Below, piece after piece: positions 6,170 to 16,831 of a stretch of 42,750 nt of DNA. The notes under the pieces were generated by a model. The model was not told where the DNA came from. It did not search any database and saw nothing but the letters and a program-made list of their open reading frames with translations. The position numbers were made by a program, and so were the translations under genes. Source of the DNA: Eggerthellaceae bacterium (GTDB lineage Bacteria; Actinomycetota; Coriobacteriia; Coriobacteriales; Eggerthellaceae). The DNA is taken from contig CAJTDS010000019.1 in NCBI GenBank assembly GCA_910575165.1, positions 1 through 42,750 of the forward strand. The letters run 5' to 3'. How positions within the stretch are numbered: position 1 is the stretch's first letter; each line of letters begins with the position of its first letter.

Positions 6170-6958
6170 GTGACCGAGCTGTCCAAGCCCAACCGCGCCT
6201 ACCGCGCCATCTGCTTCGATCTGGACGGGACGCTGCTTCCCATGGAGCTTGAGGAGTTCCTGGGCGGCTACTTCGGCCGTCTGGGCGAGTACGCCGCCGA
6301 GTACGGCGAGGATCCCAAGCAGCTGCTCGGCGCGGTGAACGCCGGCGTGAAGGCCATGACTGAGAACCCGGGCGATGCCACCAACGCCGAGGTGTTCTGG
6401 AGCCGCTTCGCCGAGGTCATGGGGCCTGCATGGGAGGGCCGCGACTGGGAGGCGTTCTTCTCGGCGTTCTACGAGGGCCCCTTCGGCGAGATCGGCAAGA
6501 CCTTGACGGCGAACCCCGCCGCTGCCCGGGCCGTGCGCGCCCTCAAGGACAAGGGCTACCCGCTGGTGCTCACCACCATGCCGCTGTTCCCGCGCGAGGC
6601 CGTGGAGTGGCGCCTTCGCTGGGCGGGCGTGGACCCGGCGGACTTCGAGCGCATCACGGTGTTCGACAACTCCACAAGCGCCAAGCCGCACCTGGGGTAC
6701 TACCGGGAGAACGTCTGTGCCCTGGGCGTTTCGGCCGACGAGGTGCTCATGGTGGGGAACAACACGGTGGAGGACCTTGCCTTCTGCAAGCTGGGGGCCG
6801 ACGCGTTCCTGGTCACCGACTGTTTGCTCGACCCGGTGGGCTTCGACCTGTCCACGGTTCGCCACGGCAGCCTGGAGGAGTTCGCCGACTGGGCCGAGGG
6901 GCTTCCCGCCTGCGAGAGGCCTGCGACCGGCATCGAGCCGGGGATCGCGGGGCGCTAG
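6170..6958 (+). CDS. HAD-superfamily hydrolase
   Basis: A 262-residue cytosolic phosphatase-like protein. Motif I is DLDGT (17-21) with nucleophile D17 and acid/base D19, motif II is the Thr of LTTMP, and motif IV is GNNTVED near the C-terminus. A helical cap of roughly 90 residues lies between motifs I and II. The GTG at 6170 is preferred over the longer open frame because AGGGGA lies 7 nt upstream and homology begins at once. The substrate cannot be told from sequence. It is followed by a 148-bp gap with a TATCAT hexamer (7024-7029) before the aromatic genes, so it is probably transcribed alone. Confidence 0.85.
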   Translation: MTELSKPNRAYRAICFDLDGTLLPMELEEFLGGYFGRLGEYAAEYGEDPKQLLGAVNAGVKAMTENPGDATNAEVFWSRFAEVMGPAWEGRDWEAFFSAFYEGPFGEIGKTLTANPAAARAVRALKDKGYPLVLTTMPLFPREAVEWRLRWAGVDPADFERITVFDNSTSAKPHLGYYRENVCALGVSADEVLMVGNNTVEDLAFCKLGADAFLVTDCLLDPVGFDLSTVRHGSLEEFADWAEGLPACERPATGIEPGIAGR

Positions 6959-7106
6959 GACGCCGATTGTGGTCGCCCCTTGGCGGTTCGCGGGAACCTG
7001 GCGGCGGCGGCCCTTGCTTTTGCTATCATGGGCGCACACGAGTGGCCGGACGCGCATGCGCACGGCAGATTCTCGTTAAAGCTTGCGGTACATGAAAGGA
7101 AAAGCG

Positions 7107-7388
7107 ATGTCTGATCAGAACAGCAACCTTGCCGAGATCCAGAAGCATCGCGAGCAGATCGACCTGATCGATCGCGAGCTTGTGGCGCTTCTGAACAAGC
7201 GCGCAGGTCATTCGCTGGTCATCCGCGGTCTGAAGCCCGGCGCCCACATGGGCCTTTACGACGCCAAGCGCGAGGAGGAGATTTTCGCGAAGCTGGACGG
7301 CATGAACGCCGGCCCGCTCTACAACGAGCATCTCCGCGAGATCTACGCCACCATCCTCAAGGTCATGAAGGAGACGCCGTCGGTATGA
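7107..7388 (+). CDS. Chorismate mutase, AroQ type
   Basis: A 93-residue all-helical protein that isomerises chorismate to prephenate for Phe/Tyr synthesis. The family pattern is clear: R at the start of helix 1, IDLIDRELVALLNKR, then a catalytic-loop K (GLKPG) and KREEEIF. The ATG at 7107 follows GGAAAAGCG; an earlier in-frame start at 7083 has no binding site. Its TGA overlaps the ATG of the DAHP synthase gene by 4 bp. In many bacteria these two activities are fused in one chain, whereas here they are separate but coupled, which suggests a non-covalent complex and feedback control by prephenate or aromatic amino acids (inference). Confidence 0.9.
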   Translation: MSDQNSNLAEIQKHREQIDLIDRELVALLNKRAGHSLVIRGLKPGAHMGLYDAKREEEIFAKLDGMNAGPLYNEHLREIYATILKVMKETPSV

Positions 7389-8185
7389 GCGAAGCGAACA
7401 TTCCCCCCATCCCCAACCTGGGCACCCGGGGCGATACCATAACCATCTATGCGGGGCCGTGCTCTGTGGAGTCGGCGGAGCAATTCGACGAGGTGGCCGC
7501 CTGCGTGAAGGACCTGGGCCTCACCTGGATCCGCGGCGGCGCCTTCAAGCCGCGCACGAACCCGCACTCCTTCCAGGGCCTGGGCGAGGAAGCCCTGGTC
7601 ATCATGAAGGAGGCTGGCGACAAGTACGGACTGAAGACCCTTACCGAGGTCATGGACTCGGCCCATTGCGAACTGGTGCATTCCTACGTGGACGGCCTGC
7701 AGGTGGGCGCGCGCAACTTCCAGAACTTCAGCCTGCTGAAGAAGATCGGCCAGGTGACCGCCGAGTCGAAGAAGATGGTGCTGTACAAGCGCGGGTTTGC
7801 GGGCACCATCGCCGAGTGGCTGGCGGCTACCGACTACCTCACGGCCGAGGGCAACGACAACGTGGTGCTGTGCGAGCGCGGCATCCGCACCTTCGAGACG
7901 GCCACTCGCTTCACGCTTGACATCGCTGCCATTCCGGTCATCCACAAGCAGTCGCTCTATCCGGTGTGCATTGACGTGTCGCATCCCGCCGGCCAGCGCG
8001 ACCTGGTGCCGGCCCTGGCCTACGCGGCCGTGGCGGCGGGCGCCGACTCGCTTATGATCGAGGTGCATCCCAACCCGCCCTGCGCCCTGTCCGACGGCCC
8101 TCAGCAGCTTACCCCCGCCCAGTTCGAGAAGCTGGTGGGCGAGCTGCGCGAGCTGGCCGCTGTCTTCGGCAAGACCATCGTCTAG
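7385..8185 (+). CDS. aroF: 3-deoxy-7-phosphoheptulonate (DAHP) synthase, class Ib
   Basis: Condenses phosphoenolpyruvate and erythrose 4-phosphate, the first step of the shikimate pathway. The 266-residue protein is a bare class I-beta barrel: AGPCSVES (23-30), RGGAFKPRT near residue 48, YKRG, CERGIRTFE and the metal-binding D-V-S-H-P-A-G stretch. No N-terminal FeeL/ACT-like regulatory domain and no fused chorismate mutase domain are present. Its ATG at 7385 overlaps the preceding chorismate mutase gene (ATGA), so the two are made together. A strong hairpin at 8241-8268 ends the unit. Confidence 0.95.
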   Translation: MSEANIPPIPNLGTRGDTITIYAGPCSVESAEQFDEVAACVKDLGLTWIRGGAFKPRTNPHSFQGLGEEALVIMKEAGDKYGLKTLTEVMDSAHCELVHSYVDGLQVGARNFQNFSLLKKIGQVTAESKKMVLYKRGFAGTIAEWLAATDYLTAEGNDNVVLCERGIRTFETATRFTLDIAAIPVIHKQSLYPVCIDVSHPAGQRDLVPALAYAAVAAGADSLMIEVHPNPPCALSDGPQQLTPAQFEKLVGELRELAAVFGKTIV

Positions 8186-8240
8186 CCCCGGGCGGTGCGC
8201 CCGCGCCTGCGATAGGCTGGGCAGAATACGCGGAACGAGA

Positions 8241-8268
8241 AACGAGGCCCCGGTTACGGGGCCTCGTT
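8241..8268. terminator. Bidirectional terminator between aroF and the EF-G-like gene
   Basis: AACGAGGCCCC (8241-8251) pairs perfectly over 11 bp with GGGGCCTCGTT (8258-8268) across a 6-nt loop. It lies between two converging genes. On the minus strand it ends in TTTCTC. Confidence 0.8.
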
Positions 8269-8307
8269 GCATTGGCGAGCTGCTCGGTGTGTGCTTCGGC
8301 GCCTGTT

Positions 8308-10380
8308 CTAGTTGCCGGCGCTGCGCGCTTCCTGGTAGGCCTGGGCGAGCTTCTTCTGCACGTCGGCGGGCGCCTGCTCGTAGCCTTCCAGCTGGATGAG
8401 GTAGCTGCCCGACCCGCGGGTGATCGAACGCAAGTCCTTCGTGTAGCTGACCACCTCGGCGTAGGGCACGCGCACCTTGATGACGGTCTCGCCCGCGTCG
8501 TTGGAGTCGGTGCCCACGATGCGCCCGCGGCGGGTGGAGATATCGCTCATCACGGCGCCAGCGTACTCTTCGCCCACGGTCACGTCCATGTTGGCCATGG
8601 GCTCGAGCACCACTACGTTGGCCTTCTCGCATGCGGCGCGGAACCCTATGCGGGCTGCCGTTTTGAAGGCCATCTCGTTGGAGTCGACCGCATGGTAGGA
8701 GCCGTCGTACACGGCGCACTTCAGATCCACCATGGGGTAACCGGCCAAAAAGCCCTCCAACATGGCGTCCTGCACGCCCTTGTCGATGGCGGGGATGAAT
8801 CCGCGGGGGATCTTGCCGCCCACGATCTCGTCTATGAACTCGTAGCCCTCGCCGGGGTTCGGGGAGATGCGCAGCCAGCAGTCGCCGAACTGGCCCGAGC
8901 CGCCGGTCTGCTTCTTGTGCCGCCCCTGGGCCTCGGCGGTCTTGCGGATGGTCTCGCGGTAGGGGATGCGGATGGGCACCAGCACCGCCTGCACCCCGGT
9001 CTGCTCCTTGCAGCGGGAGATGAGCATCTCCACCTGGGTCTCGCCCATGGCGGTGAGCACGGTCTGATGGGTTTCCTCGCTGCGGGAGACGCGGATGGTA
9101 GGATCGGTCTCGACGACGCGGGCCAAAAACGTCCCCAGCTTGTCCTCTTCCTTCTTGTTCGCCGCTTCGATGGCCACGGGGTACTGGGGCACGGGCAGCG
9201 GAAGCGGGTCGATGGCCACGGTGCCCGATTGCGACAGCGTGTCGCTGGTCTTGGTCTCGGTGAGCTTGGGGACTACCACGATGTCGCCGGCCTTGGCGCT
9301 CTTCACGTCGTTGTTCTCCTTGCCCATCATCACGTAGATGTGGCCCAAGCGCTCCTTCTTGCCGGTGCGCGAGTTGACAAGCTCCATGCCCGGGGTGAGC
9401 ACGCCGGAGATGACTTTGACGAAGCTCAGGCGCCCCACATAGGGGTCGGCCACGGTCTTGAACACGAAGGCTGCAGGCTCGCCGGTCTCGTCCACGTAGG
9501 TGATCTCGCCGTTGGCCAGGCGGAACCGTCCGTGGTGGCGGGGGTGGGGGAAGTAGGTGGCGATGTCTTCCATGAGCCCCTGGATGCCCTGCTTGATGAT
9601 GGTAGAGCCCACGAACACGGGGATGAAAAGCTCCTGGGCGATGGCCTTGTCCAGCAGCGTCTCCAGCTCCTGCTGCGTGAGGGACTCCTCGCCGTCCAAG
9701 TACTTCATCATGAGGTCGTCGTCCGCCTCGGCCACCAGATCGCACAGCTTGTCGCGGGCGGTCTGGGCGGCGTCCAGGTACTCGGGCGGGATGTCCTCGA
9801 TGCGCTCGGAGGTGCCGTCCTTGTCGAAGTAGCGCGCCTTCATGCGGATGATGTCGATGACGCCGCGGAAGTCCTCCGCCACGCCGATGGGGATGGTGAC
9901 CGGCCCCAGGCGGCTGCCGAAGCGGGCGTGCAGCGTGGCCATGATGATCTCGAAGTCGGCGTGCTCGCGGTCGATGTGGTTGATGAACACCGCGCGCGAC
10001 AGGCGCATGCCCTCAGCTTCGCGCCACAGCTTCGTGGTCATCACCTGGGGGCCGGCCACGGCGTCGATGACGAACAGCGCCATCTCGGCGGCCTGCATGG
10101 TGGCCAGCGTGTCGCCTATGAAGTCGGGATGCCCCGAGGTGTCCAGCAGGTTGATCTTGTAGTCCTTGTAGGGGATGGGCGCAACCGACGTGCTGATGGT
10201 GAACTTGCGGCGGATCTCCTCGTCGTCGTAGTCGAGGTAGGACTTCCCGTCGTGGGTTGTTCCCATGCGGGGCGTGCGGCCGCTCACGTGAAGCATGGCT
10301 TCCGCGAGCGAGGTCTTTCCGGCGCCGTCCTGTCCTACCAAAACGATGTTCCGTACATGCTCGGTCTCTGGTGCTGCCAA
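8308..10380 (-). CDS. EF-G-like translational GTPase (FusA2 type)
   Basis: About 690 residues with the EF-G domain order: G domain, domain II, and C-terminal domains III-V. The P-loop is GQDGAGKT (16-23). G3 is DTSGH (80-84) in place of the usual DTPGH, and G4 is NHID (134-137) in place of NKxD. These changes and the lack of surrounding ribosomal genes (rpsL, rpsG, tuf) mark it as an EF-G paralogue rather than the housekeeping factor. Its cellular role is not established. The frame is open to 10434; starts at GTG or TTG codons between 10398 and 10378 are all possible, and the TTG at 10380 is chosen because the family sequence starts right after it. Confidence 0.85.
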   Translation of the reverse strand: MAAPETEHVRNIVLVGQDGAGKTSLAEAMLHVSGRTPRMGTTHDGKSYLDYDDEEIRRKFTISTSVAPIPYKDYKINLLDTSGHPDFIGDTLATMQAAEMALFVIDAVAGPQVMTTKLWREAEGMRLSRAVFINHIDREHADFEIIMATLHARFGSRLGPVTIPIGVAEDFRGVIDIIRMKARYFDKDGTSERIEDIPPEYLDAAQTARDKLCDLVAEADDDLMMKYLDGEESLTQQELETLLDKAIAQELFIPVFVGSTIIKQGIQGLMEDIATYFPHPRHHGRFRLANGEITYVDETGEPAAFVFKTVADPYVGRLSFVKVISGVLTPGMELVNSRTGKKERLGHIYVMMGKENNDVKSAKAGDIVVVPKLTETKTSDTLSQSGTVAIDPLPLPVPQYPVAIEAANKKEEDKLGTFLARVVETDPTIRVSRSEETHQTVLTAMGETQVEMLISRCKEQTGVQAVLVPIRIPYRETIRKTAEAQGRHKKQTGGSGQFGDCWLRISPNPGEGYEFIDEIVGGKIPRGFIPAIDKGVQDAMLEGFLAGYPMVDLKCAVYDGSYHAVDSNEMAFKTAARIGFRAACEKANVVVLEPMANMDVTVGEEYAGAVMSDISTRRGRIVGTDSNDAGETVIKVRVPYAEVVSYTKDLRSITRGSGSYLIQLEGYEQAPADVQKKLAQAYQEARSAGN

Positions 10381-10461
10381 GGTGACCACCAACCTTTCGG
10401 TAAGCGCGGAAACGATGGGAACAGTGTATCGCAATGTTGGGGGCTAACCGTTTACTGATTG

Positions 10462-13400
10462 TCAACGAGTTTGGGGGCCGAGCACCTCGTTGGCGCGCTT
10501 GAGCGCGTAGAGGGCCCGTTGCCTGCGAAGCCGCTGGCTGCGGTGTCTCTTCGCGGCAACGACGGCTACGGCAAGCGACAGGGCGGCGGCAACGGCGGCG
10601 GCCGCCAGGCCGGCAAGCTTGTCGTCCTGCGTCTTCGCAAGCGGCGCGGCGGGCGGATTCGGTGCGGGGGGATCGGGCTCGGGGTTCGTCGTCGGCGGAG
10701 CTGCGTCGCTTGGCTGTTGCGGCTCGGCTGGCTCTGCGGGCTTGAATGGCTGCGGGTCCTGGGTTGGCGGCTCCTCGGGCTCCCCGGGCTCCTCGGGACC
10801 GACTGGTGCGGGCGCGGCAGGCTCGTCGGGCGCGGCAGGTTCGTCTGGTTCGTCCGGCGTTACTGGCTCGTCTGGCTCGGCGGGGGGCTCGGGCTCGTCC
10901 GGCGGCTCCTCCTCCCAAAGGGCATAGAGGTCTACGATGCCCCCGTCCTCGTCGGTCAGGTTGAGCACCGCCTCCTCGTCGGCGTAGACGGTGCCCTCCT
11001 CGTCGGCCCAGCCGACCATGCGCCAGCCCGGGCGCAAGAAGCGGTTGGGGGCGAGGTTCGATTCCTCGTCGTAGCGAAGCCAGCTGTCCTCCATGGCCCC
11101 CGAGCCGCCGTCCGGATGGTAGGCCACGCGGTAGGCGTTGGGCTCGATGATGGCAACGTAGCGGCTTGCCTGCCATAGCTCGTCGGGCTCGCGCGTGGGG
11201 CAGAACCGATCGTCGGACCCCACCACGACGCCAGACCTGTCGCGCCATTCCTTCACATGGTAGCCTGTCAGCGCGAAGGCGCACGACCCTTCGGCGCTTC
11301 CCGTGGCCGGCGCCAGCATCTCCATGGCGGTGTCCACGGAACCATGGTCGGGGTCGCCGCAGTTGTACTGGATGGGGACGGCCTCCTTCTCGACCCATTG
11401 GGCGTAGAGCGTGACCACCGCATCCTTCGTCGAAGCCAGGTTCACCACTTCCTGCTCGTCGTCGAACCCGAGGGCCCCTCCGGGGGCGGCGGTGTTCCAT
11501 CCGGCGAAATCGTAGCCTGGCCGCGAGAAGGCGCATGAGCGCAGCCGCGCCTTCTTATCGAAGGTCATCGATTGGTCCTCCATAGCGCCCTGGCCTTCGT
11601 TTGCGTCGAAAGCCACGCGGTAGCCTACGGGTGCGAAGACGGCCTCTATGACATGGTCGGCCTGCACGTTTTCGAAGGTGTAGGTGGGCCTGGGGCCGAC
11701 GGAGGCGCCGTCCACCTTCAAATCGACGAGCTCGTAGCCCGGCTTCGCCTCGGCTTCGTAGGTCTTGGAGTGCTTCCAGCCCACGACGGTTTCGCCCGGG
11801 GAGGTGATGGTGCCCCCGGCTCCGGCTTTCGCGGTGATGACGGCCGAGCCGTAGAGCGCGAGCATCCCCGTGCCGCAGTTGCGTCCCTTCCAGTGCAGCG
11901 TGAACCCGCGGCCGTCCAGAATGGCCACGAACCCGGACTTGAGCGTGTTCTCGTCGACGGCCGTGGCCCTGAAGGTGGCAGTTGCGTTATCGATGTCCAA
12001 GGTGCAGTCCCGGGACAGGTGCACCGTCTCGTCGTAGCCCGACAGCAGCTGCACCTGCTCGGTGAACGGCCCGCTGTAGTCCGTTACGGGCTCTCCGTCC
12101 ACGAGCTTGAGGTCGGATATGTCCAGGTCGACGAACTGGCTGACGAAACGCCCGTTAGCGGGGTTGTTCGTCCCCTTCTTGAACGCTCGAACCGTCATGT
12201 TCCTCGAGCCGGCGGCGTAGTACTGCTCGTCGTCCGAGAGACAGTAGCCGGTCAGGTAGAAGTCCCAGGCGCCCGTCTTCTCGTTCACCCACAGCTCCGA
12301 GATGCAGAACGTATGGCTGAGCGTTCCCGCGCGTCGGTGCGACACAGTGATGTTCGACACGTCGATGCGCAGGTCGATGCGGTCGCCGTCCAGGTCGAAC
12401 CCCACGTCGCGAAGCTGATAGGACACGGTGCCTGGGACGTTGACCGTTCCGTCCACCGATCCGCTCCAGCAGGCGCGGTACACTTTCCAGTTGGGGGACA
12501 CCAGGTCTATCCTGGTGCTGATGGCCGATCCGGCGGAAACCGTGAGGGAGGGACTGAGGGAGGAAAGCGTCCTGTCGTAGTCGAAGACGATCTCGCTCGG
12601 CGGGACTCCCTGCGGCGCGTCGCGCACGGTGGTTACTGCGGCGAACGCCTGCGTCGGGCTCGCAAGGAGCAGCGCCGCGCAGACGGCCGCGACGGCTGCG
12701 GCGGCGAGTCCTTGGGCAATGCGCGGCAACCTGGGCCCCGCTGCGATGGCTCCGGCTCGCCGGCGCCGGGACGAGGCGATGGCCATGATACTGCCCGACG
12801 CGGCCAAGAGCAGCGGCGCCGATGCGGGCAGCGCGCCGTCCGCTGTCTTCGCAAGCTTTTGCGGTCCGCTTGCGCTCTTTTGGGCGTCGGCCTGCTCGGG
12901 CTCGGCGTCTTGCTCGCCGACGGAAGCGGTTCTGTAGCTCAGCACGGCATCGCCGCCGAGCGCCTCGCGGTCCAGTGCTTCTCGGGCGTCCGCGCCCTCC
13001 TCGCTCGCGGCAGGGCTGCCTTGAGAGTCGCCGGCCGCAACGTTGGGAATCTCTTCGTTTTCGGGCCGCTCCTGTTTGTTGTCTCCGGCGCCGTTTCCGG
13101 TGCCGGATGCCCGGACGTCGGCGCCTTGCAGGGCGGACGGGGTGTATTCTGCCTCGACGTGGGCATCACCGGCGGACTCCGGGCTCGGAAGCGCCCTTGC
13201 GGTCGTGGGCAAGGCGGCGTTGTCCTGCATGCCGTTCGCGTCGGCAGGGGCGGCGGCGAGGGTTCGGTCTGAGCCCTGAAGCGTCCCCAGGCTGACCAGG
13301 GCACCATGGCGAGCGATGGCGATTCCCTCCATCCGGATCAGACCTTCTTGCCCTGAGTCGGCGGTTGGCAGCTCCTGCAGGGTGTAGCGGTCGTAGGGCA

Positions 13401-14544
13401 GGGCGCCTGCGTCCTCGTTTGTCTCGGCGACAAGCCCCGAGGGCAGCTTCCCGAACCAGCAGCCTGCCTTCGCCCACATACGATCGACCTGCGCTTCGAC
13501 GACGTCAAGGCTGTCCCGGCCGCCCAGCAGCACGTCTGCGGCGTTCGTGTCGCGCCCATGGGGGTTCCAGGACGCCTGGGTCGATGCGAAGCCGTTCTCG
13601 TCGGTGACCAGGATGTGCACCTCGCCGGTGGTCTCGCTGATTAGGGCGAAGGGGACGAACGCCTTTCTTGACAAGGGGCTTGCGGCGGCCGTGAAGCACA
13701 GGTCGCCGCGGATGGGCGTGAACGGGAAGGCGCAGTCGTCCCCAAGCCCCGCAGCCTCCCCGTCCGCGGTAACGGCGAACTCGTACGCGGTGCCGTCGGG
13801 CGGCAGGCATCCAGTGCCCGCATCGGCCTGAACGATGGCGTAGCGTCCCACCGGGAGCACGTCTCCCTCCGTCGCCACCTCGCCCGACGATGCTGTCAGG
13901 TAGCAGGCGATGTCCCCGGGGGCCACCCGCGCGCCCGACACCACCACGTCGCCCTCGGAGCGGTTCTCCACGGCGAACCGTGCGCCGTCGGCGGAGGAGA
14001 GCCCGGGAAACGTCGCCGTGCCGCCCTCGGTGCAGGCGACCTTCGCCGCGAAGGAGCCGCGGGCTACCTGCGCGCGAAACGACGCTCCGCCCGACAGGGC
14101 CACCATCTGGCCTTGGAGGCGGATACGGGCTACTTGCTCGGGCGCGTTCACGGTCATGGTGGGGTTGGCGTCCACCAGGCGAACGCGATAGTCACCTGCA
14201 GGCAGTAGGTCGTCCTCGGTGGAGGCGCGCCCGTGCTCGTCGGTGGTAAGGCGGCATACCTCCTGGCCGGGCCCGTAGCTTCGGCCCTGAACCATCACGG
14301 GCAGAGCCGAATCGTTTTCGACGGAGAAGGTCATGGACGAGAAGCGCGCGTCCCCCTGGGCGACGGGCCCGGTCTGGGCATCTCGGCACTCCACCACGAT
14401 ACCCCCGTAGGCGACGCCGCGTTCTGCCGGCAACGGAGGCTCCTGGGCGATGGCGACGGCGGGCGCAAAGGCGGCGAGCGCAGTCAGCGCAAGGCCGAGC
14501 AGCACGGATCGTACGTGTCGGGTTCGGCGGTCTGTGGAAGTCAT
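10462..14544 (-). CDS. Giant wall-anchored surface protein, apparent fusion of two secreted proteins
   Basis: A 1360-residue secreted protein. The ATG at 14544 has GAGGAG upstream and starts a signal peptide ending near AIAQ. The first half (about 30-440) contains SpaA/Cna-B-like modules with recurring ending patterns such as LLPAGDYRVRL and VLPVGRYAIV, then a polar linker. At 564 a sorting-signal-like unit appears (LAKTAD, hydrophobic stretch, then RRRR), and the chain goes straight on into a second signal-peptide-like segment (from Met587 to an AFA cleavage motif). The second half has a beta-rich region, a divergent InlB B-like repeat and two InlB B-type repeats (about 970-1050 and 1135-1208). 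A Pro/Glu/Asp spacer, LAKTQD (1302-1307), a membrane segment and a basic tail follow. Likely anchored by a sortase; the ligand is unknown. Confidence 0.85.
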   Translation of the reverse strand: MTSTDRRTRHVRSVLLGLALTALAAFAPAVAIAQEPPLPAERGVAYGGIVVECRDAQTGPVAQGDARFSSMTFSVENDSALPVMVQGRSYGPGQEVCRLTTDEHGRASTEDDLLPAGDYRVRLVDANPTMTVNAPEQVARIRLQGQMVALSGGASFRAQVARGSFAAKVACTEGGTATFPGLSSADGARFAVENRSEGDVVVSGARVAPGDIACYLTASSGEVATEGDVLPVGRYAIVQADAGTGCLPPDGTAYEFAVTADGEAAGLGDDCAFPFTPIRGDLCFTAAASPLSRKAFVPFALISETTGEVHILVTDENGFASTQASWNPHGRDTNAADVLLGGRDSLDVVEAQVDRMWAKAGCWFGKLPSGLVAETNEDAGALPYDRYTLQELPTADSGQEGLIRMEGIAIARHGALVSLGTLQGSDRTLAAAPADANGMQDNAALPTTARALPSPESAGDAHVEAEYTPSALQGADVRASGTGNGAGDNKQERPENEEIPNVAAGDSQGSPAASEEGADAREALDREALGGDAVLSYRTASVGEQDAEPEQADAQKSASGPQKLAKTADGALPASAPLLLAASGSIMAIASSRRRRAGAIAAGPRLPRIAQGLAAAAVAAVCAALLLASPTQAFAAVTTVRDAPQGVPPSEIVFDYDRTLSSLSPSLTVSAGSAISTRIDLVSPNWKVYRACWSGSVDGTVNVPGTVSYQLRDVGFDLDGDRIDLRIDVSNITVSHRRAGTLSHTFCISELWVNEKTGAWDFYLTGYCLSDDEQYYAAGSRNMTVRAFKKGTNNPANGRFVSQFVDLDISDLKLVDGEPVTDYSGPFTEQVQLLSGYDETVHLSRDCTLDIDNATATFRATAVDENTLKSGFVAILDGRGFTLHWKGRNCGTGMLALYGSAVITAKAGAGGTITSPGETVVGWKHSKTYEAEAKPGYELVDLKVDGASVGPRPTYTFENVQADHVIEAVFAPVGYRVAFDANEGQGAMEDQSMTFDKKARLRSCAFSRPGYDFAGWNTAAPGGALGFDDEQEVVNLASTKDAVVTLYAQWVEKEAVPIQYNCGDPDHGSVDTAMEMLAPATGSAEGSCAFALTGYHVKEWRDRSGVVVGSDDRFCPTREPDELWQASRYVAIIEPNAYRVAYHPDGGSGAMEDSWLRYDEESNLAPNRFLRPGWRMVGWADEEGTVYADEEAVLNLTDEDGGIVDLYALWEEEPPDEPEPPAEPDEPVTPDEPDEPAAPDEPAAPAPVGPEEPGEPEEPPTQDPQPFKPAEPAEPQQPSDAAPPTTNPEPDPPAPNPPAAPLAKTQDDKLAGLAAAAVAAALSLAVAVVAAKRHRSQRLRRQRALYALKRANEVLGPQTR
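10642..10915 (-). repeat. Pro/Glu/Asp-rich wall-spanning spacer repeat
   Basis: This coding repeat lies inside the surface protein, about residues 1210-1301. It consists of irregular PDEP/AEPDEP/PAAPDEP units just before the C-terminal sorting signal. Such stretches usually hold the exposed domains away from the peptidoglycan. The repeated DNA is prone to length change. Confidence 0.75.
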
Positions 14545-14937
14545 GGGAGCTCCTCGGTTCGCGGGTTGCATCGGTTGCGCGGGCCCTGCGGGGATGGAGT
14601 CGTCGGCAGGGTCCGCACCTTTACGGTACCAATGCGGGCTGGCAGGAAGATGACAGGCGGCTCTGCGCCGAAGGGGCCTTCCGGTTGCGGAAGCTGCACC
14701 TTGCGGCGAGTTCGTCCAAACAGCGGCTGCGCCGCCGCAGACGCCGCTTCCAACACCGGTCGTCGCGGGGAGGGGGCCGCATCTATCGGGTTTTTTCATC
14801 CCGTTGGCGCGCGGGCGATTCCAAGGGCGAAGCGGTTCTGGCAAGATTCATACAGAAACCTGGCAGAGAGATACGCGACGGCTGCCGGCGGGCGGCGCAG
14901 GCGCTCGTCCCGGCTGTCGGCGGGGAAGGGCGCATCT
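14545..14937. other. Divergent intergenic region, surface protein / glmS
   Basis: No gene is seen in these 393 bp. The track stays GC-rich apart from a GGGTTTTTTCATCCC stretch near 14788-14802. No convincing -35/-10 pair was identified for either gene, and no glmS ribozyme-like core was recognised. Both genes have good ribosome binding sites at its ends. Confidence 0.4.
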
Positions 14938-16782
<1,845 letters not shown>

Positions 16783-16831
16783 GGAGGCAGGCCCTTGCGC
16801 GCCTTCGCGCGCGGGCTGGAAAGGTGCGTTC

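Noticed and set aside
5843-7063. N-terminal extension of guaA to 960 residues
   Set aside because: The extra frame is antisense to the HAD hydrolase. GMP synthase homology and a good ribosome site place the start at 5842.
8272-10458. 728-residue plus-strand frame rich in His, Gly, Ala and Val
   Set aside because: Antisense reading of the EF-G-like gene, a common artefact in GC-rich DNA.
10640-10915. Repeated short units resembling a CRISPR or minisatellite
   Set aside because: The units are irregular and code for a Pro/Glu/Asp spacer of the surface protein; there are no equal-length spacers.
11572-13272. 566-residue plus-strand frame
   Set aside because: Antisense to the surface protein; composition is not protein-like.
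14700-14937. glmS ribozyme upstream of glmS
   Set aside because: No matching pseudoknot core could be recognised, and the ribozyme is essentially a Firmicutes feature.
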